Assembly: GCA_013399855.1 (NCBI GenBank)
Contig: VXAY01006251.1
Span: 125,102 to 189,101 of the forward strand
Source: Oxyruncus cristatus
Taxonomy: Eukaryota; Chordata; Aves; Passeriformes; Cotingidae
Direction of reading: 5' to 3'
Length of the DNA stretch: 64,000 nt
The notes under the pieces were generated by a model that saw only the letters and a list, made by a program, of their open reading frames with translations, searched no databases and was not told the DNA's origin. The position numbers were made by a program, and so were the translations under genes. This document shows positions 1 through 11,892 of this stretch, piece after piece. Numbering within the stretch: the stretch's first letter is position 1; each line of letters opens with the position of its first letter.

Positions 1-870
1 CTGCAGCCTGCCTAGGTCCAGGCTCATTGCTGTACCCCACAGCCCGAATGAACTCCAGTGCCTGGAATAGCCCCAAAGCGTGTGCATTACACTCAGCTCA
101 CTAATCAGGAATCTCAACTCTGTAGTACGATGAGGCAAGAATTGGTGTTTGTAATTCAAGAAATGAGGGACTCTGTTGGTGTCATCTCTCCATTCGAGAT
201 GTCCAACACATCTTTGTTCCAGTGAAGAGCATCGCACAGGCACAAAACCTAAAGCACGGTGGTTTGTATCCATCCCCCTTAGGGATGAGACTCCAAGCAT
301 CAGCCCTGTTTTAATCTTGCCCAGTTACTGAAAAGTTAAGGCTGACTTAAAACAGTAGAACAACTAGAGCTGGTTTTGAAGAGTCACAGAAAATCCCACT
401 CTACCAGTGACTGCAATCTCACATCACCAAATGATGAATAAGAAATAGAAAATAAAAGTTTCATGATAACAAATGCAAACTCCTGCTTACGGGGAAAAAT
501 ACTCACCCTAACAATGTCTACGCAGTAATGGACATTACATTAGTTATTTCCACTCAGGAAAGACACCCTGCAATCAGTGTGGATAGTGCTGGTAAGTACA
601 TAACTCAGACTCCAGCAGCACTCTGGAAGAAAAATGAACATCAGGATAAGGAAAGAAACAGAGAAAACAAAAAGACACCTGTTCTCATCCCTGTGTTGCT
701 GTGTACATTGATAGTGTGTGCTCCTGCAGGCAGGGCTGCTCGCTGTGCCTCAGAAAAACAGAGCGGGACCAGAAAGGTTCACAGGAGATCAACAGGGATG
801 ATCAAAGCTACGGAAAGCCTCCAAAATAAAGAAGCATCATATGGGCTGGGACTGCTCAGCTGGAAAAGAG
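1..870. other. Non-coding sequence, no gene seen
   Basis: I see no gene here. A 120-codon open frame at 528-890 has no recognisable domain, has ordinary non-coding composition, and runs into the CR1 remnant that follows, so I treat it as chance. No splice-bounded exon, RNA gene or tandem repeat is visible. Confidence 0.6.
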
Positions 871-1326
871 ACCACTGGGACAGCAGATGAGAGAGGTGTG
901 TGAAGTTAGGAATGGCCTGGAGAACGTGATAAAAATGTGCCTCTCATAGTGTGAGGACTGGGGAGACTTTACATGATTAAGTGTCAGGTTTAAAGCAAAC
1001 ACACCCACTGCATAAGCACATTGTGACACCCGTTGCCGCAGGATGTCGTGGAGGCCAAAAGTATAAAGGAGTTCAAAAAGCAATTAGAAAATTCTTGAAA
1101 GAAAAGTCCATCAAAGGCTCCTAGACTGCAGAGATGAAGATACTGCCCTGGCTCAGGAAGTCCCTAAACTCCAGATTGCCAGAAGCTGGAAGGATGAAGT
1201 GGAGGAAATATTGCTGTACTTGCCCTGCTCCTGTGCTCTTTTGCTGAGCATCCGCTATGGGCTGGTCAGAGACAGGATACAGTCTAGGTGACCCCTTGGC
1301 CTGACTCAGCACTGCTGTTCCTGCAG
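871..1326 (+). mobile_element. Old CR1 LINE 3' end, plus orientation
   Basis: This block follows the 3' region of an old sauropsid CR1 subfamily. Visible landmarks in order are GATGTCGTGGAGGCCAAAAG near 1043, a GAGTTCAAAAAGCAATTAG stretch, CTGGCTCAGGAAGTCCCTAA near 1149, GATTGCCAGAAGCTGGAAGG, CTTGCCCTGCTCCTG, TCAGAGACAGGATACAGTCT near 1266, and a terminal part like GGCCTGACTCAGCACTGCTG. All are in the order and spacing I know from that consensus. The reverse-transcriptase domain is absent, as expected for a 5'-truncated copy. Many substitutions and stops mark it as inactive. The start is uncertain because the left part is heavily diverged. Confidence 0.82.
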
Positions 1327-1942
1327 CCTGGCTCCTCTCCAGCTGGGCTAATTCACATGATGGCTGCTCAGAGGCTCTATTTCTTCATGCCCTGCTGCCT
1401 GTGTTATTCGAGTTATCCAGAAGACAGAATTGTCTCTGCCAGTGGGGACAGACCCTCACTGGGATCAAGGCAACGGGGCATAAGTTTTTGGACACAGTGA
1501 TCAGAGCTGAGAAACTTGGTCAAGGGTCCTGGTGGAGCTGAAAAAGAAAAGCAATGATAAGAACAAGAACTAAAACAGGCCCTGGGCCTGCCATGACCAG
1601 ACCAGCACTGGCTACATCACTTTGGCAGGACCTCATTGAGGTGTAGGAAACTCATTTCTTTTGAGACAGGCCCAGTCTCAAATCAGTGCCATACAGAGTG
1701 GGAACATGGACATGTAAGGGATTTTGGATCCATGCCATGCCCAGCACTTAAACAGTTTCTGCCAACTTCACGTTCTACCAGGGCAGAGCAGCTCTGGGCT
1801 TTGTGCTGGAGTTCCTCACTAAACAAAAGAGGGGGTGAATGTTGCTCTGGGCTCCCACCAGGCTCTTGTTCGAGACTTCCCAGCCTTCCCATGGCAGATA
1901 CATAGACCTGCAGGAGGTTCAGATAAGGCCTCGTTCCAAAGT
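1327..1942. other. Non-coding sequence, no gene seen
   Basis: Several open frames of 60-155 codons overlap here on both strands. The longest, on the minus strand at 1819-2286, is open only because it reads through the purine-rich tract as a run of Phe, Leu and Tyr codons. None resembles a known protein. Confidence 0.6.
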
Positions 1943-2018
1943 GAAATAAAAAATAATAATAAAAAAAAAGGAAAAAAAAAAAAGAAAAGAAAAGAAAAAA
2001 AGAAAAACCAGAAAACCA
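1943..2018 (+). repeat. A-rich / purine-rich simple repeat
   Basis: A 76-base, almost pure A stretch on the plus strand has scattered T and G: AATAATAAT first, then long A runs split by GG, then AAAAGAAAAG units. It is a decayed microsatellite. CR1 elements in birds do not end in poly-A and no processed gene is recognisable upstream, so I do not read it as a retrogene tail. Confidence 0.85.
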
Positions 2019-2299
2019 AACCACTTGAGCACCCAGGTAATGAGCAGCACCTGTGCACCTCAAGGCACACAGCTCTTCCCAGCCAAGCCCACAGAGCTGT
2101 TCCACATGCTGGAGGAGATGCCTGCACTTTGGCGTTTTGCAGTATCAGGCTGTAAAATAGTGCAGAAAAGCTCTCCTTTGCCTTGCCTTGCAAAGCTGCA
2201 GCGTTTGTGAACACCATGCTGCAGATAAGCAGTTTAAGTGCGCTGTAGCAGTGCGGCTCTTTTTGAATTACTAAAAATCTCAGCACACAAGCTTTGTCT

Positions 2300-2480
2300 G
2301 TGATAAGCCTAATCTCCCCTTCTCATCATTATCATACTAGAAATCATGCTGGAGGCCTCTGTAATCCGACTTCATTTTGCATTAACCATAATTGTGAGAA
2401 CTTGCTTTCTTGCATGCGTGTTTGGGCAGAGACTGTTTGCCAATGACTTTATACAATTATTTTACTCCCAGAAGTATGAC
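2300..2480. promoter_or_regulatory. Candidate conserved non-coding element
   Basis: This AT-rich block lacks repeat signatures and carries several homeodomain-type cores, such as GCATTAACCATAATTG near 2380 and ATACAATTATTTTAC near 2451, plus TGCATGCGTG near 2412. This texture is typical of deeply conserved vertebrate enhancers. That is inference from composition and motifs only; I cannot test conservation from a single sequence. Confidence 0.22.
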
Positions 2481-3980
2481 AGAATTAATTTCTTTTCCTT
2501 GACTTAAAAAGCAAAAAATGAATTATCACAGAGAAAAAAGAAAAAGGAGAAGAAAAGAAAGTCCCCATTGTACAGCATGACTCTGAAGTGTACAGTAATG
2601 GCCTTGGTGGCATGAGTTATGAAGTTAGAGATACTGAATAACTAGGCTTCACCAGTCAGCTCGGTCTGCACTGCTTCAGTGCACATTGCTGTGACAGTCT
2701 CAACACACCAGCTCTCAGTGGGGGACACATGCAATGACTTGCATTGCAGATGTATGGTCACCTTTGTTACTCTCTAATTAATACAGATACAATACTGTGT
2801 TTGGACATTCTTTTCTTTTTCTTCCACTTTCACCAAAATCCACCCAGCCTGTTCACTCATAACTTTTTCCTTTACAGACTGTCAGGAGTTTTCCTTATCT
2901 CTAGGGACTGATCCTTTTGAACCAACATGAGACCTTACAGGAGGGGTGGGCCACAGGCAGGGGTTGGGGTGGGAGCTGCAGAGGAAGCTCTGCCCTGCAC
3001 AGGGTGTGGAACCTGAGCATAGGATAATAGTTCTCCCCAGTCAGTGAGGAGCTACAGGGCTCAAAGAGCAGAGCCAATATTTGCAGCTGCAAAGCAGACC
3101 TGATGCTGATCCCAACCCATTTAGATCCCAGTCTGATACGAGAAGAGAAATTTTCATAGTCTTTCCATTAAACACCTTATCAGTGATGTTAAGGCATCTG
3201 GAGTGACTGAGTGCTAAGGAGGAGACACTCATCATGAGATTTTTATAAAGAAGAACACCTAAGAACATGAAACAAAGATATTATTATGGCTAATGAAACA
3301 AAGGCATTTGATTAATTACTGACATCGCAGAAGTACATTTTTAAAAGTGATTACTATAACTAGAGATGTCGAATGTGATAAGATGCACTAAACAACATAC
3401 AATAGGGCAGGAGAAGATTTATGGGATTCCCCTGCACGTTGACTGCAACAAAGTTCATCAAATCTCAGGAGTTCACAGGAAGAGACCTGAAGAGCTGTGA
3501 GTCTTCTCCACGGCCCTGGAGAGCCACATCAACTAACCAGGACAGTCAGTGATATAGATAACATGCTGGGAGTCACCCAGGAGAGGGAGAAGGCAGCAAG
3601 GCTGATGGGCTGATAGCCTGTTCCCAGTACAGGGTTACAGGTTTGGCCCTGACCAGAATGTCCAGGGAATTGTCTAGAGGGGGCCATGGGGGCAACCGTG
3701 GTGCTCAGGCTCTGATGTGCCACTTTTTTCTGGCAGCCCTCATGGAGAGGTTTGGAGATGGCAGGACATTCTGCCATGGAGGGGTAAAAATGAGTTTTCC
3801 TGAAGGGCTTCACCAGGGGAAGAATCCCAGCAGACATGAACCAAGCTATCTGCTGGTGCTTTCCACCATCCTGGCCATGACAGCCCTATGTCCTCCCGCT
3901 CCTTTTGCTTTGCATTCCAGCAGTTGGCCCTGGACAGTTTCCTTGGGGAATGCAATTATGCAGGAGCCTCATTCGCTGCA

Positions 3981-4022
3981 GGGAAGGGAATGCCGGGAAG
4001 GGGATGCAGGGATAGGAATGCA
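3981..4022 (+). repeat. Minisatellite, 14-bp unit, three copies
   Basis: Three adjacent imperfect copies of a 14-base unit are present: GGGAAGGGAATGCC (3981-3994), GGGAAGGGGATGCA (3995-4008) and GGGATAGGAATGCA (4009-4022). They differ at one to four positions. It is a small G-rich tandem repeat with no sign of function. Confidence 0.85.
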
Positions 4023-5462
4023 TTCCACCTCCATCTGCTGCTGCAACCACAAGGAGACAGGGACAAATTGTCCCAAGGAGGGGAAGCCCTCTGAAGACGG
4101 GCTCTTGTAGCCTCCTGCTTCTAGATCAGGAGGTCTCCAAAAGCTGAGGGCTGTTACGTGTAATACAGAAATAAGTGTTGGGAAGTGGGTAATTTTTCAT
4201 CACCACCTTATACATTACCACTCCTGGGTCAGATTAGTCACTGGTGGCTGGCAGAGCAGGCTGGAGACTATCAGCTATCTGCTGCCCAGCTATTATCCGC
4301 TTCCACAGGCACCAGTCTCTGGCTGTTGTCAGAGAGCAGCAACACGTAGCCAAAACTCGGGTTACACATTGCATGTTAATTTGTAAGCTAATTTTGCTCT
4401 CTTGGCTCTGTTCGTGCTCTGGCTCTGAGTTCCTGCTCACAGTTAGAACTAGCCATGCATATTTAGACAGTGACGGTAAGGAGGGAGAGCTCAGGACAGG
4501 CAGGCAGCCGAGTCTTCAACATTTCCACCTGCATTCAAGTTGAGGACATTACCTAGAAACACTGCTTCTATCTGTATTCTGCATGGTAATATGGCTGTAT
4601 TGATTACAGGGGTGCAAATAAAGTGTTTCTGAACTTGCAAACAAATGGTGATCACAGAAAGAAAAACAAGTTACATAAAAATAAAGAATCAGATATAAGA
4701 AGGCAAGTTGCAACAGTGAACACTGGGGATTTGTCCAAGGGCCAAGAACTAACCCTGTGTTTGTAGGTGCTCTTGGACAACTGTAATGTAAAGGTTTGGA
4801 GCCAGATTCTCTGACAGGATAAGCAAGCAATGAAGTAAATTGCACTAATCTGATTTACAGCAGCAGAGACTCTCTGCCATTAAAAGCATAGGTCCCTCCA
4901 GAAGAGCAAGGGGCGTCTTTGATGAGTTGCTGCACGACAGCAACTCCTTACGCACTGGAGAAATATCTCAGTGATTTCACTGGCAGACACATGCCCGTAG
5001 GGGTGTTTCAAAAGGTGAAAAAAATAACAATATCCTTAAGCTACCTATAACAATTGCTAATTTCCAGCTACTTTCTTTTTTAATCAGCAAGACTGGCGTA
5101 TGTTGACACTCCCCTATCATTGCTATTAATCAGATTTGGCTATCTCTGTTTAACTACCACCTTCATATGCCCCATGGCATTTTTTTTGCACTTGTATGAC
5201 AGCTCCATAACCTTAACTGTGTTGCCCTGCACTGACACCGAGTGTAATGCAACACCTTCAGACAAAGGTGTTAATAAAACCTGCTTGCAGATGCCCCCGA
5301 ACGCAGAGGTGTGGGAGGGAGCTCACGGGTCCTGCCCTTGCCAGCAGAGGTCACTGCAGAATGGATGTGTGAACACTCACCCGGAAACCATTTTAAGTCA
5401 GATATCCAAAATGGGTTTCCCTCTTCTCAGATAACTCACAAACAGTAAGTATTAATTAAAAA

Positions 5463-5507
5463 NNNNNNNNNNNNNNNNNNNNNNNNNNNNNNNNNNNNNN
5501 NNNNNNN
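5463..5507. other. Assembly gap (45 N)
   Basis: A run of 45 N. The flanks are A-rich on both sides (AATTAAAAA before; TTAAAAAAATAATAAAAAAAA after), so the missing piece is probably a simple A/T-rich repeat that failed to assemble. The true length is unknown. Confidence 0.95.
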
Positions 5508-6325
5508 TTAAAAAAATAATAAAAAAAATTAGACTTGAGGAGATCTGAATAAAAATAGAGCCAAAGCCTCCAGGTAGCACAGCAGATCTCCTCAGAGCTC
5601 AAGTAACCAGACATGACAGTCTTCTAACACTCACCTCTCCCACTAGGCCAGATCACACTGGTTTTAGATGAGGGCACCCACCATAACCAAAATGATACAT
5701 TTTCTGAAAATAGCAATACATTTTAACGTAATTGCTAGCAGATTGGCTACTGTTGATAGCAGTTCTATTGTGTGAAAGAAAAAGGAGGCTATTTCTTTTA
5801 CTTATTCTTGTTCTTTATCTCAGTTTCAGAGGCACTGATATTGAATGCTGTAATCTCAGTTGAGATTTAATTCTGATTACCCTGTATGGAAACATTTCTC
5901 CCATTCATCTCTCTGGGGTATATAAACACACTGTGAATATGGACTGTATGGATTTCCCAGCACACCAGGGTCACACAGGGGTTGTCAGAGTAAGGATTAG
6001 AGGGCCTTGGCATGGAAGATCAACTCTGCTGGACGTTCGGTTTTGCCATGAGAGCTTTCACGATGGTCATCTGACCTGCTGTATAACCTTGACATAAAAT
6101 CATCTCCCATGAGCCCTTCTCCATCTTCAGATGTTGCAGAGGAGATTTCAGGAAGTCATTCACTCTTGATTTGAAAGAGAAACTGAGAATCCAACTTTAT
6201 TCTAGTAAGTAGTGGTTAATTAACTTCAATTTTTTTTGCTTGCCTTCTCTTCTGGATGGATCTAGCATCAACAACCAACCACTAGATTTTATTATGGGTT
6301 GATTTTCTGCTTGGAACATCTGTTG
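5508..6325. other. Non-coding sequence, no gene seen
   Basis: The span begins with A-rich sequence next to the gap. The rest is mixed-composition DNA with no long frame, no recognisable exon and no clear repeat. Confidence 0.6.
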
Positions 6326-6600
6326 TATTTTCCCCATGCTCATACTTGTAGACCACAAACAAGTCACCCCTCAGCCTTCCTTCAAACAGACAAATTCCAC
6401 CAGCTTCTCAGTCTCCTACCATAAAGTTTTCCAGATCTCAGACTTCTCATGTACCTTTCCCTGATGCCTTTCCAACCCGTCAACATCTTTTCTTTTTTGA
6501 AGTGCGGGCTTGAAAACAGGACAGAGTGTTCCCGTGGTTGCCCTGTGCTGCTGTGCACAGAAATAAATCCAGGTCACGGCTCCTCCTGTGCATGTTCAGG
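6326..6600 (-). mobile_element. Old CR1 LINE fragment, minus orientation
   Basis: Read on the plus strand, this follows the reverse complement of an old CR1 in order: a part like CATGCTCATACTTGTAGACC near 6337, AAGTCACCCCTCAGCCTTCC near 6361, a CAGCTTCTCAGTCTCCTACC stretch near 6401, CCGTCAACATCTTTTCTTTT near 6477, and GAAAACAGGACAGAGTGTTC near 6511. In the consensus the last corresponds to the GAACTGGACACAGTACTCC segment. It is heavily diverged and inactive. Both ends are approximate, and the element may extend rightwards beyond 6600. Confidence 0.7.
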
Positions 6601-7880
6601 ACATTCTGCACAGCAGCATCACACGAGGAGGTGACATTCACCTGGTTACTTCCCGTCACCCCTACGTCCTTACAGATCCCCTACAGCACATGGAATGGAG
6701 TCCTCTTCTTTTCCAAGGCATTTTTGACCCCCCCAGCTCCATACACTGACGGCAAGGCCAGCCCTGAGCTCGGGGAAGAAAATGGCTCCCCTGATCCTTG
6801 GACCATTTGGCTTAGGACCAACCCCAGGTTTAAGTTAGAGCCTCAAGGGAGACTCCCCAGCTGCAGCAGCACAAAAAGGATGGAGCTGGGAGCAAGGGTG
6901 GAGCCTGCATTCCTCAATCTAAAAGGAGACTTTTAGTCTATTCCTCACCAGTTCTTTGAAATGTCTCTCAAGAGATGGTTAGAGAACAAAGCAAGGAACG
7001 AATAAAGCACACATTATCAGTACTTTGCATGAGTCCTGCAGGGAAAGGTGGCAAGCTCCCTTCTTTTCTCCTCCCTTTCTTGTTCCTCCCTTGCCACAGT
7101 GACTCTCCCAGCCCCGGCTGGCTTGGCATCCTCTTTGCAATTCTTTGCAGATCTCCCCTTGGAGTCACCAGAGATCCTGACTCCCTTCTCAGAGGGCCCC
7201 ACTGCTTTGCTGCTGCTTACTGGCATCACAGCTAAAAATGCCTCGATTGGAATGACACAAATGGCAGGGGAGGAGGAAAACACACAAGAATGGGGACAAA
7301 ATGCTGCACAATGATAAATGAAAAGCCATAAATGTTGGGGGTGGTGCACACCACTGACTCACTGGGGAGCAAAACAGAGCCCTATCACTCACTGCCACCA
7401 GGAAAACCTGGAAGGACCAAAGTTATATCTTAGAACAATGATATTTTTAAAATGAATATATTCTTTCTTTTCTGTATCTAGAAACATACTTTTGAAAACT
7501 ACATTGTCCAGTGCTGGATCATATTCCTTTTTTCCCCCCCTGGTATTTCAATGGAAACTACTTCCTTCCCAACCCATAGTGATTTACACACAGTTTGTCC
7601 AAGTGTTACACCATTACTGCCATGCAATGGAAAACCAGGCCCTACAGGTATGCATTGGTCAGAGTTATTTGTATAGGCCAGAAAATCTTTTTAATGCATT
7701 CTTTTATTAGCTGTTAGGGGGGTTGTGCCTTTTCCAAAGATGAGCATTTGCTGGCCTGGAATATGTCAGCATAGCTCCATGAATGATGCAAAGCCAAATT
7801 TGAATAACGCCATCGGTGTTAATTTGCATCATTGCTTAATATCATCCCAGAAAAGCTGGATAGGGATGGATTGTCAATTG
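6601..7880. other. Non-coding sequence, no gene seen
   Basis: Frames of 60-136 codons occur in several phases and on both strands between 6500 and 7400 because the region is moderately GC-rich with few stop codons. None has a recognisable domain. The plus-strand 136-codon frame at 6526-6936 starts inside the CR1 fragment, which argues against a gene. Confidence 0.55.
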
Positions 7881-8160
7881 TCTTTTGCTGTACATGAACT
7901 GGGTTCAAAACAAGAAGTGGTAGTTTTGCATGCAATAGATAGTAGATCTACGGAATTGTTTGCCAAAGGATGTTGTGGATGATGAAAGTTTTTAAGGGTT
8001 CAACCAGTGACTGGACAAGTTCACAGTATAGAAATGCACTGAGGTTACCAAGCAGACAAACCACACCTTGCTCAGGGAGTCCCTGACCTGAAAACAGCTG
8101 GATGCTGGAAGGGGAATGTATCTTAGAGGTTTGCTTGTTCCTTACTCTTCTCAAGACATC
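7881..8160 (+). mobile_element. Old CR1 LINE 3' end, plus orientation
   Basis: This matches the same type of old CR1 3' region as the copy near 1 kb. Landmarks are CCAAAGGATGTTGTGGATGA near 7963, a GTTTTTAAGGGTTCAACCAG stretch near 7990, TGCTCAGGGAGTCCCTGACC near 8070, ACAGCTGGATGCTGGAAGGG near 8094, and CTTGTTCCTTACTCTTCTC followed by ACATCTGCTTATGA. It is 5'-truncated and far decayed. It sits about 120 bases from a younger CR1 end in the opposite orientation. Confidence 0.75.
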
Positions 8161-8277
8161 TGCTTATGATTACAGTCCAAAATGAGATGCCAGACCTTGA
8201 TGGGACCTGGTACAGCTGCTGTTCTGGTTTTATGTTTGTGGTACAGATATCTGGAATAAGGATTGTATGATTCTGTA

Positions 8278-8378
8278 GAATCATAGAATGGTTTGGGTTG
8301 GAAAAGACCTTCCAGCTCCCCTGCCATGGGCAGGGACACTTTCCACTAGACCAGGTTGCTCAAACCCATTTCCTGAAG
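8278..8378 (-). mobile_element. Younger CR1 LINE 3' end, minus orientation
   Basis: The plus strand reads AGAATCATAGAATGGTTTGG near 8279, GTTGGAAAAGACCTTCCAGC, CCTGCCATGGGCAGGGACAC near 8321, TTCCACTAGACCAGGTTGCT and CAAACCCATTTCCTGAAGTG. This is the reverse complement of the terminal 100 bases of a common avian CR1 subfamily, whose real 3' end is the ATTCTATGATT-type repeat at about 8278-8290. It is better preserved than the other CR1 copies in the left half but is only about 100 bases long. Confidence 0.92.
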
Positions 8379-11300
8379 TGTTTAGTTAAGAGAAAAATGA
8401 CCTATATATTTGTATTTATTTCTACCATTACAGTATGCTTTGGGTTACGCATGGCTCTCAAGAAGCAGTGTTGCTTAATAGTAATATTACTTATATTTTC
8501 TGTGGATAAGTTGTGTCTTCTTTATTCACATTCTCACAAGAAAATCAGGACAGTTAAAAAAAAAAAAAAAGGAAAACGAAAAACAAAGAAATCAAGTACA
8601 CGTGTTATTTTGACCCAAAACAAGTCCATGACAGCTTAGTACACACAGACATTTCAACAGGCATGTTGGCTTTATAATCCCTTTTTTGGCATCAGCATAA
8701 GTGATGAAAGGTAGCCATGTGTCCAGATAACTCCAAATGAGTGATTGGAAAACTTGGTCATTTTCCCCATGGCACAGGCCCCTACCTGCCTTTTTAAAGA
8801 CAGCCTTCATCCCAGATGCCTGATGAATGCCAGCTTGTTGCAGTATTATCAGTAATGTCATACACCTGTGAATGGGCAGCCCAGCCCTGCAAGAAGCAAG
8901 TGCCAGGGAAGGGGATGAAAAGCAGACCCTAAAAGCCTAAATACTCCAGATGGGCAGGCTGTCCCCAGGGAATAGCTCTCCTCTTGTTTCTATCAGCAAG
9001 TAGAGGGAAATATTTAAAAGAAACAGCCTTGTTTGCATTAATATTTGGAGTGTTTTGCCCAAAATGTAGCTAAATAATGAATCGGAAGGTACTAAACACT
9101 GTTGTGTGAAGCTGGAGTTCAGACCAAACAGAGGAGGAGAGGTGGCAGGAAGGCATCTTAGGGAAGCAGAGACTCTGCTTGGCCATGTGTGCCATCAAGG
9201 TCTTTCTGGAGGACTCCACAGAGATCAAATTGTGAGACCATGATGAACCTGACAGTGACCTCCAGAGGAAATATTGGTGCCCTATCAATGGCCACTGGAG
9301 AACTTCAGTGAAGCAGCTAAGGACTGCAGCTTAGCTGAGAGAATCCAGTGAGGGCTTGTCTATCCAGCAATTCAGAATCACCTTGGCTGAATTAACCGGT
9401 GAAAGCAGGAAAGGCATCGCTTCCCTGAAGGGATGGATTTCATTTGGACTTCCCTAACACCGGTCAACAGCGCAGCGAGGGAGGGACAGGCACTAAATGA
9501 ACACTTCTGTATGGGATGTTCCAACTACAGGTGGAGAACGGAGCTCAATAACTACTGCCAAGATGCTGCTGGGGGTGGGAAACAGCGAATCTCACTTAGC
9601 AGCCATAGATTAGATCTAGATGCAGACACAGATATTGTTGGTTTATTAATGCCCCTGTTCTCGAGCTGGGTGGCAAGTCCCCCGGGGGGCTGGAGTGCAC
9701 AGGGTTGAATAGTTTATTTCTGCAAGGGAGAAAGCAAGTCTGAAGAAAATCCCCCACACTGCTTCCCTCTGTGTTCCTGCTTGGATCAACCAGAGTTGCT
9801 CCTCCGGGATGCCAAGACCCACAGGCCACATCCGCCATCCATGCGGATCCCCCGCCTCTGCATCCCCTGTCCTTCCCCGGCCAGGGACATGCCCATCTGC
9901 TCTCACCATGGCCTTGGCATTGGCCTGGCTGCTCTCCCAACCCTGCACCAAAAAATCCACAGCTATTCCTCCTGCTCTCTCAAATCAGGTTATTTTCCCT
10001 GGGGACTGCTGTCTGACTGTCAGTTTTTCCAAGTTGGGTCTGTGCCAGCTTTGTATTTCCTTTTTCTTTCCTGATACGCTGACTCCAGCTTTGTCTGTGG
10101 GAAGCTTTCTCTCACAAAAGCACACGGGGAAATTCCTAGTTTTCCTAGGCTTCCAGGCTAGGGCTTGGGCTGGTGGTAGCCATCACATCTGATGGAATCA
10201 CTGGGCTTTTAAACCCACCCCTGCTGCTGCCAGTGGCAGCTGACAGAGGGGTTGCAATATCAGGGTATATGATGGGAATTTATGACAAATGAATAATGTA
10301 CAAAAACTGACCAAAGATCAAGCTTCTACATCTGAAGCACTGCAAAGAAAGGTGGTCTACACTGATTAGCAATTCTGACCTTCTCAGTTCACTGCCACTT
10401 ATTTTATTTCTGTTCACACAAGTATTTGAGTTCATTCCTCTGGCACAAGAGGTCAGTCCTGCCTCTTGCTCAGGAGGGTGGTGCTGCCACAGTGATCTGT
10501 GCCCAGAATAGAGGCAGAGACCTTGTCCTCACCACCTGGGCACCTCAGCCCTGAATGAGGAGCACGGACACCCATCTGCCTGTGCTGCTTTAGTCATTGG
10601 TGTTCAAATTCTCCGTCAGTTCCTGGGTCATCTGGGTGCAGTGTCAGTGCAGAAGAGGTGTGAGGGTGGGTCAGAAGAAAGTTTTTTGGTTTCTATTGAC
10701 TGGGTGCTGGCTGAGGTCCTGTCAGAGCCCAGGGGTCTTCTATCACAGCCAAATGGTTGGGCAGGAGGAGCCACTGGGATTATCTGATGGGAAACTGAGG
10801 CCAGAGGTGGGTTTTGTGACCAATGAACAGATCAGTTCACCAGGGGCACATTACTGGAAGAGTGTAAGTCATATAATAAGAAAGATCACCCAATGATGGG
10901 TGAAAGGGAGGAAGATATTCTGCCTCAGCCTCTCCTCAGGATCACCACAGATTTGACTCATGAATGTAGATTGGAAGAAGGCTCCTAATTTTGTGATGAG
11001 AAATGCAGAGATTGGATTTAATGCTGGAGAACTCACCACTGGAGAGCTGGTGACTTTCCATAAACAACCCCTATCGGCAGAGCCTGACGCGGCTTCACAA
11101 AGAGCTGACTTTCATTCTAAACAGATATATTTGTTTTGGAAAGGTGTCTGTAAAGCTGAATGTGGTGCAAGTATGCTGCTGGCGGTGAATTTTCTGGCAG
11201 AGTCCCTCTTGGCATGCAGCAAAGGTGCCAGTCCAGCCCTGTCATTCACACTAGGCCTGAATCACCAGCGTGTTGCTGCAGCTTTGGGCTGGTACCATTC

Positions 11301-11845
11301 CAGAAAAATGGGTGAGAGGCTCTAGAGAGTTCCTGAGCCATGCCATGTCCTGCCTGTATGGCAAGGTCAGTGGAAAGCTGCCCGCCAGTGGCTGGCTCTG
11401 TGCAGGAATGTCACTCCAGGCATGTCAGGATCCTCTTGGCATCAGTTGCCATCTACCTGCCTGGGCCTTGTTTTCTCTCCTGGTCCTACACCAGGCTGGA
11501 TGGGCAGGGAACAGCCAGTGAAAGGGATAAGTGGCTGCTGTGTCTCCTGCAAACAGCAAGATCTGTGTCCCAACTCTGCTGCAGAGCAGTGATGACAGGG
11601 AGAGTACAGTGGAAATCAAGGAGAGGCACAGAACCCTGATGAGGTTTGCATGGGTTGGGCACTCACCTGTGCTCAAGGTGAGTAGAGCCCCACCTTACTG
11701 GAGGAAAGAGTCAAGTGGCTTTGAGATGTGTCTTGTACATACACAGAAAAAATAATTTTGAAGCTAAGACCCTCAACAAAGGCTTAAAATAATGTGATTT
11801 AGATCTCACCACTGTCACAATCTCATGTGTCACCAAACCATGTTA
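8379..11845. other. Non-coding sequence, no gene seen
   Basis: A short poly-A tract lies near 8557-8570. Overlapping frames of 80-127 codons occur near 9.6-10.2 kb and 10.6-11.7 kb, in all phases and on both strands. This indicates low stop density rather than a gene. No splice-bounded exon with recognisable protein was found. Confidence 0.58.
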
Positions 11846-11892
11846 TTTCTCCGTGTTTCAGTTCCTTCCCTCTGGAATGGGAAAATCTTCCT
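11846..11892 (+). repeat. Possible MIR-like SINE remnant
   Basis: The segment CTCCGTGTTTCAGTTCC followed by TTCCCTCTGGAATGGGAAAA resembles the MIR core region, whose consensus has CTCTGTGCCTCAGTTTCC, CATCTGTAAAATGGGGATAA. About 45 bases align by eye with several mismatches. MIR/CORE-SINE relics are found in amniotes generally. The match is short and could be coincidental. Confidence 0.4.

Larger units (their letters stand above)
2019..5462. other. Non-coding sequence, no gene seen
   Basis: No exon or RNA gene is recognisable. The longest frame, 155 codons on the plus strand at 3643-4110, has no recognisable domain or signal, and overlapping frames of similar quality exist on the other strand. 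The span contains one small minisatellite (listed separately) and an AT-rich block around 2300-2500 that could be a conserved element. Confidence 0.6.

Noticed and set aside
1943..2018. Poly-A tail of a processed retrogene
   Set aside because: No recognisable coding sequence lies upstream on the plus strand, and the tract is an interrupted A/AAAG microsatellite.
1819..2286. 155-codon minus-strand open frame
   Set aside because: It is open mainly because it crosses the A-rich tract (a Phe/Leu/Tyr run on the minus strand). No domain, no splice or promoter context.
3643..4110. 155-codon plus-strand open frame
   Set aside because: Unrecognisable translation, similar open frames on the opposite strand, and it contains the 14-bp minisatellite. 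Expected by chance in 64 kb.
6526..6936. 136-codon plus-strand frame as a gene
   Set aside because: It starts inside an antisense CR1 fragment and has no recognisable domain.
9596..10192. Cluster of 80-127 codon frames on both strands
   Set aside because: Open in many phases at once, which signals low stop density rather than coding. No domain recognised.
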